From Pterobdella sp. o SKG-2022 (taxonomy: Eukaryota > Annelida > Clitellata > Hirudinida > Piscicolidae): a stretch of 64,000 nucleotides of DNA. How positions within the stretch are numbered: position 1 is the first letter of the stretch; every line of letters starts with the position of its first letter. The stretch spans positions 28,239,355 to 28,303,354 of the forward strand of contig OZ038320.1 in the NCBI GenBank assembly GCA_964035795.1, read 5' to 3'. Position numbers and translations under genes: made by a program. Below the pieces are notes generated by a model. It did no database searches. It was not told the origin of the DNA and saw nothing but the letters and a program-made list of their open reading frames with translations. Shown piece by piece: positions 12,815 through 24,665 of this stretch.

Positions 12815-15800
12815 TTATTGTGGTTCTTCCATAAGATATATTTTGGGAAAAGTATTGAAGCTTTCATTGTTTAAATGACCGTTGTCCATGGTGCTACAAT
12901 TTGTGGCTATTTGTTCTTGAATGGGACAGAAAATAACGGAAGAGAGTAAACAAGAAGATGAAGATGACGGGGAAGAGAGGGGAGATGAATAAGGAATAGA
13001 TGAAGTTTGCAGCAGTGATATTATCTGTGGTTTAACATTGACTGGTTGTTGTTGATGTACAATCACCTTCAATGAACCAGTTTCTGAAAAACGTTTCAAA
13101 TTCTTATTTACCGAGTTTGCGTGCTCGGGGCTGGGTCTGATTAGTTTTTGTTGCGACAAAGTTTCTTGAAGTATATTTTCTGCGTTTTGGATGTTTGAGG
13201 ATGCATTTGACTCTAAGGATTTTTTCCTTAATTGTTGTCTGAGTTGAATTTTCGATTTACAATTTGTAGATGCTTCGATTGAGAAATCTTGAAGACTGTG
13301 TTGTGTGAGAGCATCATCCTTATGTTGCTCTGTAGATTGTTCATGCCCTTCTAAATGTTTTATAGCTTTTACAATCGTTTCTAAATTTTTTCTTGATACC
13401 GAATCTGCGCTACTTTGAATCTTTTGATTGAAATTATTCTTAAAATCATCTACTTCTTTCATACAAATAATCTCTTGAGAAGCATCAAGTTCAATGGCTT
13501 TATTACTGGATGTCAACAAATCGTTACTAATTATCTTTAGCGCATTAGTGGTGTTATTCACATTAACATTTTTGACAAAATTTTGGCTTTTTGAAGGACT
13601 GTTAATACTGAAACTAATTTTGTTATCATCATTATGTATATTAGGTTTTTTAAATTGATTGTTATTTTGTTTTTGTATGCTTTGTAAGAGATGGGAAATT
13701 TTGTATGTGGAGTACGGCTGGTTACAATGTCTCTCTTCCATGTTTTCTTGATCTTTTTCCGTTTCCGATTCCTTTAAAATTTTTTATAATGTATATATTA
13801 AATAATATATTAAAATAATAATTCTAGTCTTTGAGAACGTATTCTTATATCAAAATAATTATAATAGTACTTTTAAGCTCAAAATATTTATGAAAAGAAA
13901 AATGAAGAGAAAACTGAAAAAGACTATAAGTTTTACATCTTTATTAAAAAAAAGCTTTTCAATACATATTCCAATCAATCTTCAAGTAACTAATATTTTA
14001 AAAAATTGTACTAATAAAAATATAATAATGATTTTTTCTTTCAATTCACATTTGAAAACCAAAAACTCACCAAAGTAGCACACGATATCAGAAAATAAAT
14101 AATCAAAAATAAAGATAGAGTGCGAGAATAATTAATTACAAAGTTGTATGACAGAAGTTTTAAATAATCCATAAGCAATTTTTACATTACCATTGTTATT
14201 GCACTAAAAGACCTTCAGGTGAATTGAGAAATGCGTGGGTGCTGATAAAGGCGATTTTAATGGCGATAGTTGAATTTATGTCAGGGCATGTTATTGAAAT
14301 ATTGTTGAAGAAAATATAATTGATTAATGAAAATTTTGTGTGCTTGTGGTTGATTCAATGTTTTTATTCAAAATTTTTCTCGATATAATTTAATAATAAT
14401 CATTTAAACAAAAACTTTAAAATCCTTTGCAAAAGTCTTGAATTAATTCATAATTCTATAACAATATTATATAAAGAATAAGATAATAAAAATTTTAAAC
14501 TAAGTTAAACTAAGGTGCGTGAACAGTTAGTTGACGGTATAAACTATAATTAAGGAATTGAGATTGAAGGAATGTGAATTTATGGTTTTAAGAATTATAT
14601 AATTTTCGCATGAAGAGTATTTTACAACACATTATGAAATAAAATTAAAACATAAAATAGAAAAAAAAATAAAAATTTTTATAGAGTAGGGAAGAACTCA
14701 CAACATAACAAACCTCTGTTTCAGATGAAGTGATAGTAGAATGACTGGATAAGGAAGGAATGAGAGGCAGAGACGATGTGAGTAGAGATGAAATGAATCG
14801 AGGTGGAGATAAGATAGGAGCATTCACACTAGAACTAGATGATTGTGCGAGTGGAAGTGGTGGTGAAAAAAGAAATGATGATGAAGAAGCTGGGGACATG
14901 AGGGATGATGTTGATGATGAAGATGGGGATAACAAAGATGCAGCTGATGATGGTGAGAAGCATGTGGATGAGATACTGTTGAGTTTTGATGGGTTGTTAA
15001 GAATGGCTTTGAAGTTATCGAGGTGTCTTTCACATGCAAGTCTTTTCTTTCGTTCCTCATCCAACTGACTCTTCAACTCACGAACTAGTCTTTCCACCTT
15101 ACCCATCAGCTCTAAATCATCTTCATTACACAAAACATCATCAGAATCTCTTTTTCTTTTCACACCTCTGCCACTATCATCACACTGCATCAGCTTCAAC
15201 AACTTTGAGTTTTGAGACATCAAACTGAATTTTTCTCCTTCAAGTTTGGTTATGTATTCCACAGTTTGGTGCAGTATTAAAGACTGAAAACATTAAGCAT
15301 TAGTAAATAGAAATATTAAAAACAGGAGTTTTTAAATTGTGAAACACTGAAGATAATTATGCAAAAATTATTCAAAAAAAATTTTCATGCATTGTTGCCA
15401 GGTTATCATATGAACAGATGTCAAATAATGGAAATAAAATAAAATCCTTTATGCAAACAATTGCTCCATGCTTTATAGCAGCATTCATGAAAAATAATCT
15501 AAAAACACAATGGCATCTGCGATAATGGTGAACTAAGTAGTGATAATGCCCACAGCATTCTCAGAATGCACTGACTACTTTTGCAAATGCATAAAACTCA
15601 TTTTGTTAATAAAACTTATTTATTATTATACCATATTTTATTAGCTTATTACTTTTCATATAATAACTGAATTTTTATAAGATTTAATAGTATTTTTTTT
15701 AAATTAAGTAAAATTTCATTTTTTGAAAGTAAAAAATTTATATAAGCATCATAATAAACTGGCATTAATATCATGCCTCAATTGAATGCCAGTGGTTAAG

Positions 15801-16148
15801 GTCTAAAGAATTTTATTCTTTGCTACACATATTTGGAATTCCTATTTTTTTAAACAAATTAGCAGTTTCAGTGTCAAAAAATAGATCAAAGGCTTGAAAT
15901 CTTTATATACACTCCATATAAAAACATACAAATGCTAAAAATAGAGCACTATTTAATGATATTAAAAAAATGCAGGTATATATGATTCAATAAGTATTTA
16001 CTTTGCTTCTTTTATCATCCTCGCAGTCAGGAAGAAGAGCTTTGAGTTGCTGGAAACCACTGTTGATAGACTGCATTCGTCGCCTTTCATTGCTGTTTGC
16101 TATTTCTCTTTTCAATCGCTTGTCTCTTTCTATGGGCAGTCTTGACAT
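12815..16148 (-). CDS. TFAP4: bHLH transcription factor AP-4 (TFAP4) homologue
   Basis: TFAP4 homodimers bind CAGCTG E-boxes. Exon 1 is 16148-16002, with an in-frame stop just upstream of its ATG. It carries the basic region and helix 1: REIANSNERRRMQSIN then FQQLKALLP, almost identical to vertebrate TFAP4. Exon 2, 15283-14716, gives helix 2 (LILHQTVEYITKLEGEK), a leucine-rich coiled coil, the KRKRDSD stretch and a second coil (VERLVRELKSQLDEERKKR). A Ser/Pro-rich linker follows. Exon 3, 13771-12815, contains LETIVKAIKHLEGHEQ and VIVHQQQPVNVKP, both matching conserved C-terminal pieces of TFAP4. All introns are GT-AG and phase 0. The product is about 557 residues, longer than the human protein because of low-complexity insertions. 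The stop codon lies inside an AATAAA. Confidence 0.9.
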
Positions 16149-17890
16149 TTTATGCCTGATGAATTATAAGTGTATTTTTTAATAAAGAAGCTTATCTAAG
16201 ATTTAATTCTTTATTTAAATAAAAAATCTTATAACTTTTCACAAGTCATTAATCACGAGATTAGGGAGGACAAAGGTAATAAATGGTGGTGAAGAATAAA
16301 TGATTAGAGACATACATGCATCTGACATACTAGCTCATGCATCCTTGAGTGATGCGTGATTAATGAAGCCACTTGTGCTCAAAATAATAAACAACGCAAT
16401 GCTTATGACGGAATGTTTGTTTTTTTGTAGTTTTAGAATTTTTGTTGTATTAGTAGATTTGAAGTGAATAAACGCAAAATATAATCGAAAATTGTTAAAA
16501 TTATTCATGTTTTGAAAAATTTGTGATTCCGTAAGATATTATACACAAACATCTAAAATATTTCATAAAAGTATTTATATACGTGATTCATAAAAACTAA
16601 ACAAATTTTCTTCACGATTTAGAAATTTAAAAAATCTCAAATGATCGATATATTTCATAATTTGAAAGAATTTTATGCAGGAGTGAATAAAATGTCTGAA
16701 GTCTAGACTCTATGTTTCTATATCTAGACATATAAAATATACTATGTCTGGCGTGTGAGTAATCAGCTGTAATACTACCTATCTTGTAAACACAAAAAAA
16801 GACTTTATTTCGAATATTTTGCTTAACGAAAATATATTTTTTGTAAGATTATTCAAAAAGGTTACCAAAAATTATTTAAATTTCGATAAAAAATGAAGAA
16901 ATATGCTACAAATTTCAAAAAATAGTCGCGAAGCATACATTATATTTACAATATATGCAACACAGCTTTAAAGCTAAATATACCTTGCAAGACCGCCCAT
17001 CTGTCCGATAAAAAAACAGTCAAAATCACTATTTTGAAACTATTTTTTTACAAATAATATCAGTAATATTTTACTCTAAAAATATTAAGAATCGATACAA
17101 TCCAAGCGAGCTTCCGAAAATTGAAAATTTCAATAAAACAAACGAGCGAGCGCCGGATCGAGTAGTGTAGTAGCTACAATGAATAGTTATAAACATGGGC
17201 TACTAATCATTTTTTGGCGCGTAATTGTGTAATAATGGAGTTTTTCACATTATAAAAAAACTTGATTTAACTTTTTTATTTAAAACAAAAAAACTAAATT
17301 TTGAAAATAATAAATTAGAAAATTTTTACACCAAGATCATCACTTTTTGCAACCTGGCGACTTAAAATATTAAGTTAGATTTCAATTTAACTTAAAACAA
17401 TTATTTAATTTTTTTACATGCCTATTAAAACAAATAGAGCACAATTGTGTCTCATGCATTAAATAAAAAATCCTGTGACGGTCTGAAGAGATGATCTTTG
17501 CAGTAGAACCTTTATGATGCACCAATATTGCATTAGTTCTCTCAAAAAACCATATGCTCAAATCTTTTCATGAATTCATCTTCAAATTGAAACTAAGGCT
17601 CTATGGAGATTTAAAAGCTGTATCAATTCTCAATTTTTTTTATTTGTTACCATGGCAGTTAGAAACGTCTTTAAGCTTAACTGGACTAGCCTATTAACAA
17701 AAACTATTTGAATCAAACACTCTTATTAACTGAATAATAATACAAAGCTTTTTGTAAGAAGCCCTACAGCAGAGCTGATGTTCAATGAAATGGTAGTTTA
17801 AAGGTTTGAAACTGAACTTTTTCAACTTTAATAAACAATTACTACAAACTTATACTTTACTCATTTAATAAAAAATAATTCAAGTAAACT
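16149..17890. other. TFAP4 5' flank and THUMPD1 3' flank
   Basis: No coding exon was recognised. The part next to 16148 should hold the TFAP4 untranslated leader; an acceptor-like TTCATCAG lies just upstream of the ATG. A CAGCTG E-box is at 16764-16769 and a less AT-rich patch at 17130-17220. A degraded copy of the hairpin core lies near 17743-17770. Confidence 0.4.
17130..17225 (-). promoter_or_regulatory. Candidate TFAP4 promoter with E2F-like site
   Basis: This is a short, relatively GC-containing patch in very AT-rich surroundings, with GAGCGAGCGCCGG and TTTTTTGGCGCG. The second matches the E2F consensus TTTSGCGC. It lies about 1 kb upstream of the TFAP4 ATG, with no other gene start close by. 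This is inference from composition and motif. Confidence 0.3.
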
Positions 17891-18795
17891 TCAATCATTA
17901 GTTTCTTGATTGAGTAAAGTTTTATTACATTCTTCATTAATGACTTTTGTAACAAGTTGCTTTTGAGGACCAGAGGAAGTATTTAGAAGTTCATTAATGT
18001 TGTATTTTTTATATTTGTTGAAATTTGTTAATATGCTAAGACAGCAAATTTTAATTAAAACATTAACATTTATAACTATTTTTGGGTTATCATAATCTAC
18101 TTTAGCATTTGGCTTTAATTCTTTCAAAGCTTTGTTGACACATGTATAAATGATATCTCTATTTAAAAGATTATTACATCGGATTTTGTAGATAGTACTG
18201 TAAGTTACTTCATCTTCAAATTCATTATCTTTGAAAAATTTCTCAAGTTGTTGTGAACATAATTCAGTCAATTTTTCTACTTCAGCTTTACAAGTCCCCA
18301 CAACTGGTACCAAACGAAGTATAAATCTTGAATGTGAAATTCCAGAAGTCATAATGTCATTGAAAATATATTCAATTAGTTTAGTAGGCTCTTCTAATGT
18401 TGTTTTGATGAAAACCACACTGTTCACTTTTGTATTTAAATTTTGGAACCTTCTTTTGACAAGCGATTTGTTCTTAAAATCTTCGACATGTTTTTTTATT
18501 ACTTCTCCAATATCATCTTCACCTGAAACATTGCCCTCTTCTTTAGTCTACATAAAAAATTTAATTTTCATCATTTGATACATATAAAAAAAAATATTAC
18601 TTCAAAATTATCAGGTCCATAAAGTTGATCTGCGTATTCATTGAAAAGTTTATAAGCTTCCACCACAGTTTTTGCTTCGTTTTTGTTGCAAGTTATCAAA
18701 AAACCTTTTAATCCAACTTCTAAGTCATGATCATTTTTTGATTTTTTCTTTTGGCAATAATAAGATTTCTTTTTTCTTTTTTTACTTTCCTGCAT
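17891..18795 (-). CDS. THUMPD1: THUMP domain-containing protein 1 (tRNA acetylation adaptor)
   Basis: THUMPD1, the animal counterpart of yeast Tan1, helps NAT10 form N4-acetylcytidine in tRNA. Exon 1 (18795-18601) begins MQESKKRKKK, then has LKGFLITCNKNEAKTVVEA and LFNEYADQLYGPDNFE, matching the human N-terminal domain. Exon 2 (18547-17891) gives NSVVFIKTTLEEPTKL, then the THUMP core RFILRLVPVVGTCKAEVE, the YKIRCNN segment and KICCLSILTNFNKYKKYN, again in the family's order. Together they encode about 283 residues, close to the conserved part of the family; the variable acidic tail is short. An upstream in-frame ATG at 18870 would add 25 residues. I chose 18795 because the lysine-rich start resembles relatives. 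Confidence 0.93.
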
Positions 18796-18873
18796 TTTAC
18801 GATGTTCTACAGATGTTTTAAAAGTGTATTTGAATAAGCATTTTAAGTATGTTCGATACAAAAAAAACATTTT

Positions 18874-19191
18874 TTAATGCTTTTTTTTCAAAATAGAATT
18901 TATTTTGAATAGACATAATAAAAAAAAATTTTCAATCTGGAAAGTTTTACAGTCGACTAAATATAAGGGATCGTTTGATTTCTTAAATAGCAAAAATCCC
19001 AAACTGAACGGAATCAAGTCACTTTGTTCTATTTCAAAATTCAATATTGCTTCAGTTTGAATTGACCCCACAATAAACGAGCTCTGAGGACAAATGAAAG
19101 TTAAATTTGACACATTGGAAAAAATTAAAAAAATATGACATGAAGATAAGGACAATATTGAACAAAATAGACCCAAAAATGCAATGTATGC
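18874..19191 (-). other. Possible exon of an unrecognised membrane or secreted protein
   Basis: A strong acceptor (TTTGTTTCTTTTCAG) just above 19191 opens a frame running to 18874. It starts with a hydrophobic stretch (AYIAFLGLFCSILSLSS, then HIFLIFSN) followed by a mixed segment with NLTF and two cysteines. I do not recognise the family. It lies directly upstream of THUMPD1 on the same strand. It may be an exon of a separate gene, or chance. Confidence 0.25.
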
Positions 19192-19501
19192 CTGAAAAGA
19201 AACAAAATAGCAAAAAAGATCATTTTGGATACATTAGTGATTTGAAAAAGATACGGCTTGTCTACAAGCGTATACTTTAAACATTGCAACCAAATATCAC
19301 GAGCTCACAACCACACTTCGTAAAAACAAAATATAGCAATTGCATTCAATAAAAATTCAACTTTTCAAAATGGCGGCTTTTACTGTGGATCGAGAAGTAT
19401 AACTCATTATTAACGAGTAGTTACAAGCTGAAATAATCGCTTTTCAAATCTTTTCCCAAAACACGCATTTTAGAATCTTGCTGTGAGGATGCCAGGGTAT
19501 T

Positions 19502-19705
19502 TTCACTTGGTGCTCAAGCCATTTCAGAATCCCTGGTAATGAACTCGCAGATGTCAAAGCGGATAAAGAAGCTCATTTAGAAAAAGCGGGTCTGCGCATC
19601 CACCATCTACCTGCTAAACCACCCTCTCACAATACCATGTCCAAAGATTCAGTCTTTACACTCCTCATAAGGAAAAAATTGGCCATCCATGCCGGACCTC
19701 ACTAA
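19502..19705 (+). mobile_element. Retrotransposon RNase H-like fragment
   Basis: The frame reads TWCSSHFRIPGNELADVKAD, which matches the C-terminal RNase H signature of non-LTR elements (W-SH-IPGNE-AD-A). About 40 similar residues follow, then a stop. No reverse transcriptase is attached, so this is a truncated relic. Confidence 0.7.
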
Positions 19706-21526
19706 AGTATCACAACCACTTCATCTTTTATTTTGTTTCCGCCATAAAAAAATGATCTCGCTGCCCAATATCAGCAGCATCAAAGATGAGTTTCATGATA
19801 GCCGCCAAAACAAGAGACCCTAACGAAGAAACAGATAAGCAAACCATACAGAAAACTTGTTGTCCAAGCCATGCATTGATAGCGCTTTTGCTTAGCCTTT
19901 AAAACTAATAAAAACTCTCTCAAAAAAATTTGTAAAAAATATCAGACCTAAAATAGATTGAAAATTCAAAAATCTAAGCTATAAGAAAAAGCATTTGATA
20001 AAATTTTGCATTCTTCGAGCAATTTTTTTTGATGAAGTATGCAAGAAGAGAATGAGTTAGGTTGATAAATGGTTTTAGTAAAAAAATGATTTGGCATGTG
20101 GAGTCTTCTAGCCCAACCCCATTAACAGAAACGATGGATGCCTTTGTTGAACTAGCTTTTCAAGTCGTGAAAGGCTACTTTGGCAGACGTAGTCACCACA
20201 GTCACCATCGAATGTTTTAAAACGAAGTCAAAGATGTCACAAAGCTTTTTGAGGTTGACATCATTGAATGAAAGATTGAAAAAATAATGATTTTGTTACA
20301 AGCCAAAAATAAATCCAAAAATACGTATGAAAAATCATTGTATTTAAAAAAAACATAAATAACCAAATAGAAATTCTCCAAATGAACTTATAAATACTAA
20401 ACAAATTGTTAAAAACTTCAAACAAGAAAACAATTTGTTATGAATGTTGAAAACAAAAAAAAAATTGTAAAGTAACAAATTTGAAAATGAACATTTCCGG
20501 ATAAAAAACTAAGTGGATGTTAAAAATAAAAAGTTCAAAAACAATAAAAACCGATAACATTAAATAAACATTGGTTGGAAATAAGAAATTATAAATAAAA
20601 ATATCAACGTGAAAAAGTAAACAACTTAAAACTCAAAAACAAACAGTTTTAGATATTGTCAAACATTGGCTCACAAAACAGTTTAAATAAAAAATTTTCA
20701 AAATCAAATTCATCTAATTCATATATTTATATTCGTAGTCTTGTTTCTTTTACATAGTTTATTTTGCGTACAACTGTTAATATCAAATTTTATTGATTAA
20801 CAGCTAATTTAAAATGTGATGTTAACCTTTTCAGATTGCATAGTCTATCACGTTTTCAAATTTTTTGATTTCATTTTTTATCTTAAAATTCCTTAAGATA
20901 AAGATAAAGATAGTTTTTTTAAATGCAATCAGTTTCTTAATACGTATATACTATAATAACTTTTTTAAAAACATTTATTTATTTTCTTAAAAATGAAAAA
21001 TTTGGATCTAAAAAAAAAGGGAGAATAAAGTTATATGAGAATAGCAAATTAACTATAAACTAAATAATGAAGGGGAGCCGAAAAAAATAAAACATATATT
21101 TTTATAAAATAAAAAGACACAAGAAAACGAAACATAATTATACAACTTATCTAACTTCATATAACAAATAAAACTACAAACCTTAAATGCTTTCAACCGT
21201 CGCCAAAATAAAATTACTTCCAATAATAATAGTTTTATTAATCAACAATTTTTTTATCAATGATATGTTGTGTAACCACGGTTTATCCATTTTTTCAATT
21301 AACTTCAAACAACTGAAAATTTCAAGTGAAATAACTAATGACGTAAGACGCCAACGTCCACATAAATAATAAATTCTTAAAGAAATTTTGAATTGAGAAA
21401 AATTAATTTATGGTGATATATTGTTCGAAATAATTTATAAAAATCTATTTTAACGTTATGAAAATTAGATTTCTATTACTAGATAATTTACTTTTTAACC
21501 CTTTCAAGCCCTATAAGACGACATAA
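19706..21526. other. AT-rich sequence, nothing recognised
   Basis: No supported gene or RNA was found. Much of 20281-21180 is A-rich. The short open frame at 21187-21369 resembles nothing I know. Confidence 0.4.
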
Positions 21527-21712
21527 TGAAAGTCTTGAAAAAGTTTAAAATCTAGGCGCATTAATCAATGATGAGATCTACGTGTTGAAATCATTTTTAG
21601 GTCTGCACAAACAGCAAATGTTATTGCCAGACTCAAACCGATGGGAAAAAACAAGAGCATCAAACTGTAACAGACGCACATATCGTGCTTTCAATCTTTA
21701 TATATGTTTAGG
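21527..21712 (+). mobile_element. Short LINE fragment (region after the reverse transcriptase)
   Basis: Read across frame shifts, the sequence gives LGALINDEI, then ANVIARLKPMGKNKSIKL and TDAHIVLSIFI. This order matches the segment after the RT thumb of RTE-like elements (YLGS-I, A-ARL-PIW--KSI, LL---V-S-FLY). The copy is very short and decayed. Confidence 0.5.
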
Positions 21713-21959
21713 AAAAAATTAAACATTTGTCGTTAATACTACCTCTGATAACTCAAGTATCCGAATATAAAAAATTGGATTTTTGAAGGCCTATTATACC
21801 ACTTCTGCTAAAACTTGCCTCCAAATAGCTTGTTCACAATTTTTTGAAATCGAGTTTTGTTGGTGGTTTCAGTTGAAAAACTTGTCGTGTATCATGAACA
21901 AGTTTGTGTTTTGTTTAAATATTATGATTAGATTTCGAGATTCCGAACTATGATTAAAT

Positions 21960-22100
21960 TGAACATGGTTAGAGATAAGGGCTATGGTTGTGGTTGGAGT
22001 TGAGGGTTGAAGTAAAGGGTTTAAGATGAAAAGTAAGTTCAGAGTTGAGGGTAGGGTGCAGAATTCAAAATTGAAGTTTATAGTAAAAATTAAGTGTTAA
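21960..22100. repeat. Degenerate GGTTGAGGGTT-like tract
   Basis: Units such as GGTTAGAG, GGTTGTGGTTGGAG, TTGAGGGTTGAAG and TTGAGGGTAGGG recur on the plus strand. This is cryptic simple sequence related in form to TTAGGG arrays but heavily mutated. Confidence 0.4.
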
Positions 22101-22418
22101 AATTTAAAATAAGCATTCAAACTAAAGATCAAAAAGCTGAAAAAACTTCATTTATAAATTACACTGCAAATTTCTTTTTATAAAAAATATTTTCAAAGTT
22201 GAAATTGATGACTTTTTTGATAATTATTTTATTTGAAATTAAACGATCAAAAATTTGTGCGTTTTGTGATTTGACTAAAATAGAATAAATTGGGGACAAT
22301 TTGTTTTATAATCAAGTAAATCATTTTAAAAACGTGTTTTAAAAATTTTTATGAATTCATTTTTCTTATTTTTAAGTCTCAGTTCACTTTTATAAGCAAG
22401 TTCTCGTGTTGAATAACT

Positions 22419-24062
22419 ATGAGCTTCAACGCAAAAGCCTTATTAGAAAAGCATGGATGGAAAAAAGGTATTTCTAAATATATTATTAATTAAGATGTTC
22501 ATGGATTCAAAGATTTGTGTGTAAAATAGTTTTTATGTTGTGTTCAAAAAAACTAAGGAGAAGGATTGGGTAAGGGAAGGCAAGGAATGAAAGAGTCCGT
22601 CAAAATCAAAATGAAACCAAACAAAAATGGTGTTAGTTATGATTTTTCCAAAGCTGCTTTACTGTATCAATATATATGTATATGTTCACCATCTTTAAAT
22701 ATAGTGTTTTAATGTTGTTTATTATTTTGATATATTAAATCTAGGCTTGAAGAATTAGTATCATTCATAATAACTTGATAAGAACCGTAAAATTTCAAGT
22801 TTTTAATAATTATATCATTCATTCTCATTTTTATGTGTCAAGGTGAATTCTCTCAACTGATTTAGTTTTTCAAAAATTATTTGTATAATTCTCAAAAAAA
22901 TTTCAATAATTTTTAGTTTTCATATTTTTTGTTAATTTTCAAAAAATTGCTTAAAGCTAGGGTACAGTATAGGGGAGCAATTCACGTATAACTGGTGGGA
23001 CCATGCTTATAATGAAGCAGCCAAAAAACTCACTGTTATTACTACTGAAGAGGTTGGTGCTCAAAATTTACTCTATTTATTTGAGGGAAAGCTTAGTGTT
23101 GAAACTGAGTTTTAATAAACGTTAATAATTGGTACTTTCAATAAATGCTTCAACTTTCCTTTTGTTTTTTTCTGGTTTTTGGAAGTTATATGAATAGTTC
23201 ATAGAAACTTAATAAATTGACAGTTATATTTGCATTTCTCAGGGTTCTGTGAAACTTGAAAATCATGAAGTAGAAACAGATTTGAAAGTAAAGAAAAAGA
23301 AGAAAAATAGTAAAAAAGAGTCTCTAAGCAACAATAAGTATAACTATTTCGTACAAGTGAGTCTAACTAACAAGCTTATTTAAAAGTTTATTTATTCCTA
23401 CTTTATTCAAGAAAGGCACTTATAAAGAGGGAGAACATATCCTAAACGAAGATAATAGTGATGATAATGAGAGCAGTGAAATTGAAGACAGTCTTGGAAC
23501 AATCTCGAAGTTTGTTTATATTTCAGATTTTCTTCTTTTGTGTTCAATGATATTTTCTTAATGTTTGAGTCACTGGAATTATCATCTCAATCTTGTATCA
23601 TTCCATTATCAAGAGTGGCTAATAAAATATATATTAATAAATGAATCACCTCCAGCTTAACCACAGAAGAGTTGTTTGAAGCATGTGGTAGAATGACTGC
23701 TCACAAGTGGGTTTCAAGCATTTTACCAATATGATTCTTTTTCAAAGCATTTTTTATGAATTTTTGCATATAATTGCAGAGCTGCAAGACACGGCTTAAC
23801 ATTGAAAGGAAAATTATCAAGAGTGGAAGCTCAAGAAAAAAAATTTATGGATAAACTAAAAAACAGAAAAGAAAATAAAACCGAAAATAATTGTTTGAAC
23901 GATAAAAGTAAAAAAGCCAATAAACGCAAGTTATATGATAATGATACTATGTGCTACGAGGAAATTGCCAACCAATTACCTGAAAATGAACTTTTAGAAA
24001 ATGGTAAAGTCAAAAAGAAATGTAAAAATAAATCTAAATCGTATAATTTAATTGAAAGCTGA
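22419..24062 (+). CDS. GPATCH4: G-patch domain protein 4 (GPATCH4) homologue, complete, seven exons
   Basis: GPATCH4 is a nucleolar G-patch protein that activates a DEAH helicase in rRNA and snRNA modification. Exons: 22419-22467, 22558-22635, 22961-23052, 23243-23356, 23412-23519, 23656-23706, 23780-24062. The G-patch is split between exons 1 and 2: LLEKHGWKKGEGLGKGRQGM. Exon 3 supplies EQFTYNWWDHAYNEAAKKL (human has EFTDHWWSDLFNKTA). Exon 4 ends with YNYFVQ, and exons 6-7 give TTEELFEACGRMTAHKAARH then LSRVEAQEKKF, all in the family's order. A lysine-rich tail ends the protein, as expected for a nucleolar protein. The exon 2 donor is ambiguous; I chose the one after 22635 because it keeps frame and spacing. 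Confidence 0.92.
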
Positions 24063-24299
24063 AATTTTTTCCATTTTAAAAATTTATTGCTCTATAGGAA
24101 AATTAAGGGATCGATCAGACTAATAAAATGAAATTTTAATTCTTCGTCCATGTTTAAATTATTTCAAAGTACATTATTGCACTTTTCAACCTTTGATCTC
24201 AAAAATATGGCCTGAAATTTCAAAGCTTTGAGATTCGGCGAATTTTTTCAGTAATTATATATATACATATTATATATACCAAGAATGTATGTTAATGAT

Positions 24300-24665
24300 T
24301 AATTCTTTGTGGCATCTCTTCATCTCATCGATTTTCACTGGCTACCTCTTCACTTGCTCTTCCTTTAAAATTTGTGCTCTGATGCATAAAAAATCTCTTC
24401 AACTTCACCTTTCTATCTTTCCAACCTCTTACTACCTCCTAAACGTGCTGGCCTACGGTCCTACTCGCTCTCAGCTCTTCATTATCTATCTCTCGTTTCT
24501 ACGCCAAAGCTGTTTTTTTTCTCTGGAATTCTTTTTCTCCAAATCTTAAATCTTCTTTATGCTATTTTTTTTAAGAACCTGAAAACCTACTTCTATAAGT
24601 AGTTCATAGCAGAGCGCCTTTGAACGATGCGTAAAAGGCACTATATAAGTTTTTCACATTACATT
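24300..24665 (+). mobile_element. 3' end of a CR1/L2-type LINE
   Basis: Across frames the sequence shows SSFKICALMHK, LPPKRAGLRSYS and LFFSLEFF followed by NLKSSL, the usual C-terminal region after the reverse transcriptase in L2/CR1-like elements. The untranslated end reads AAAAGGCACTATATAAG, followed by short ATTACATTA units, the classic tail of this group. It lies about 240 bp downstream of GPATCH4. Confidence 0.7.

Noticed and set aside
14760..15068. Acidic 102-codon frame on the plus strand
   Set aside because: It is the complement of the Ser/Pro-rich linker of TFAP4 exon 2, which is supported by homology on both sides.
18231..18578. 115-codon plus-strand frame
   Set aside because: It is antisense to THUMPD1 exon 2, whose family match is clear.
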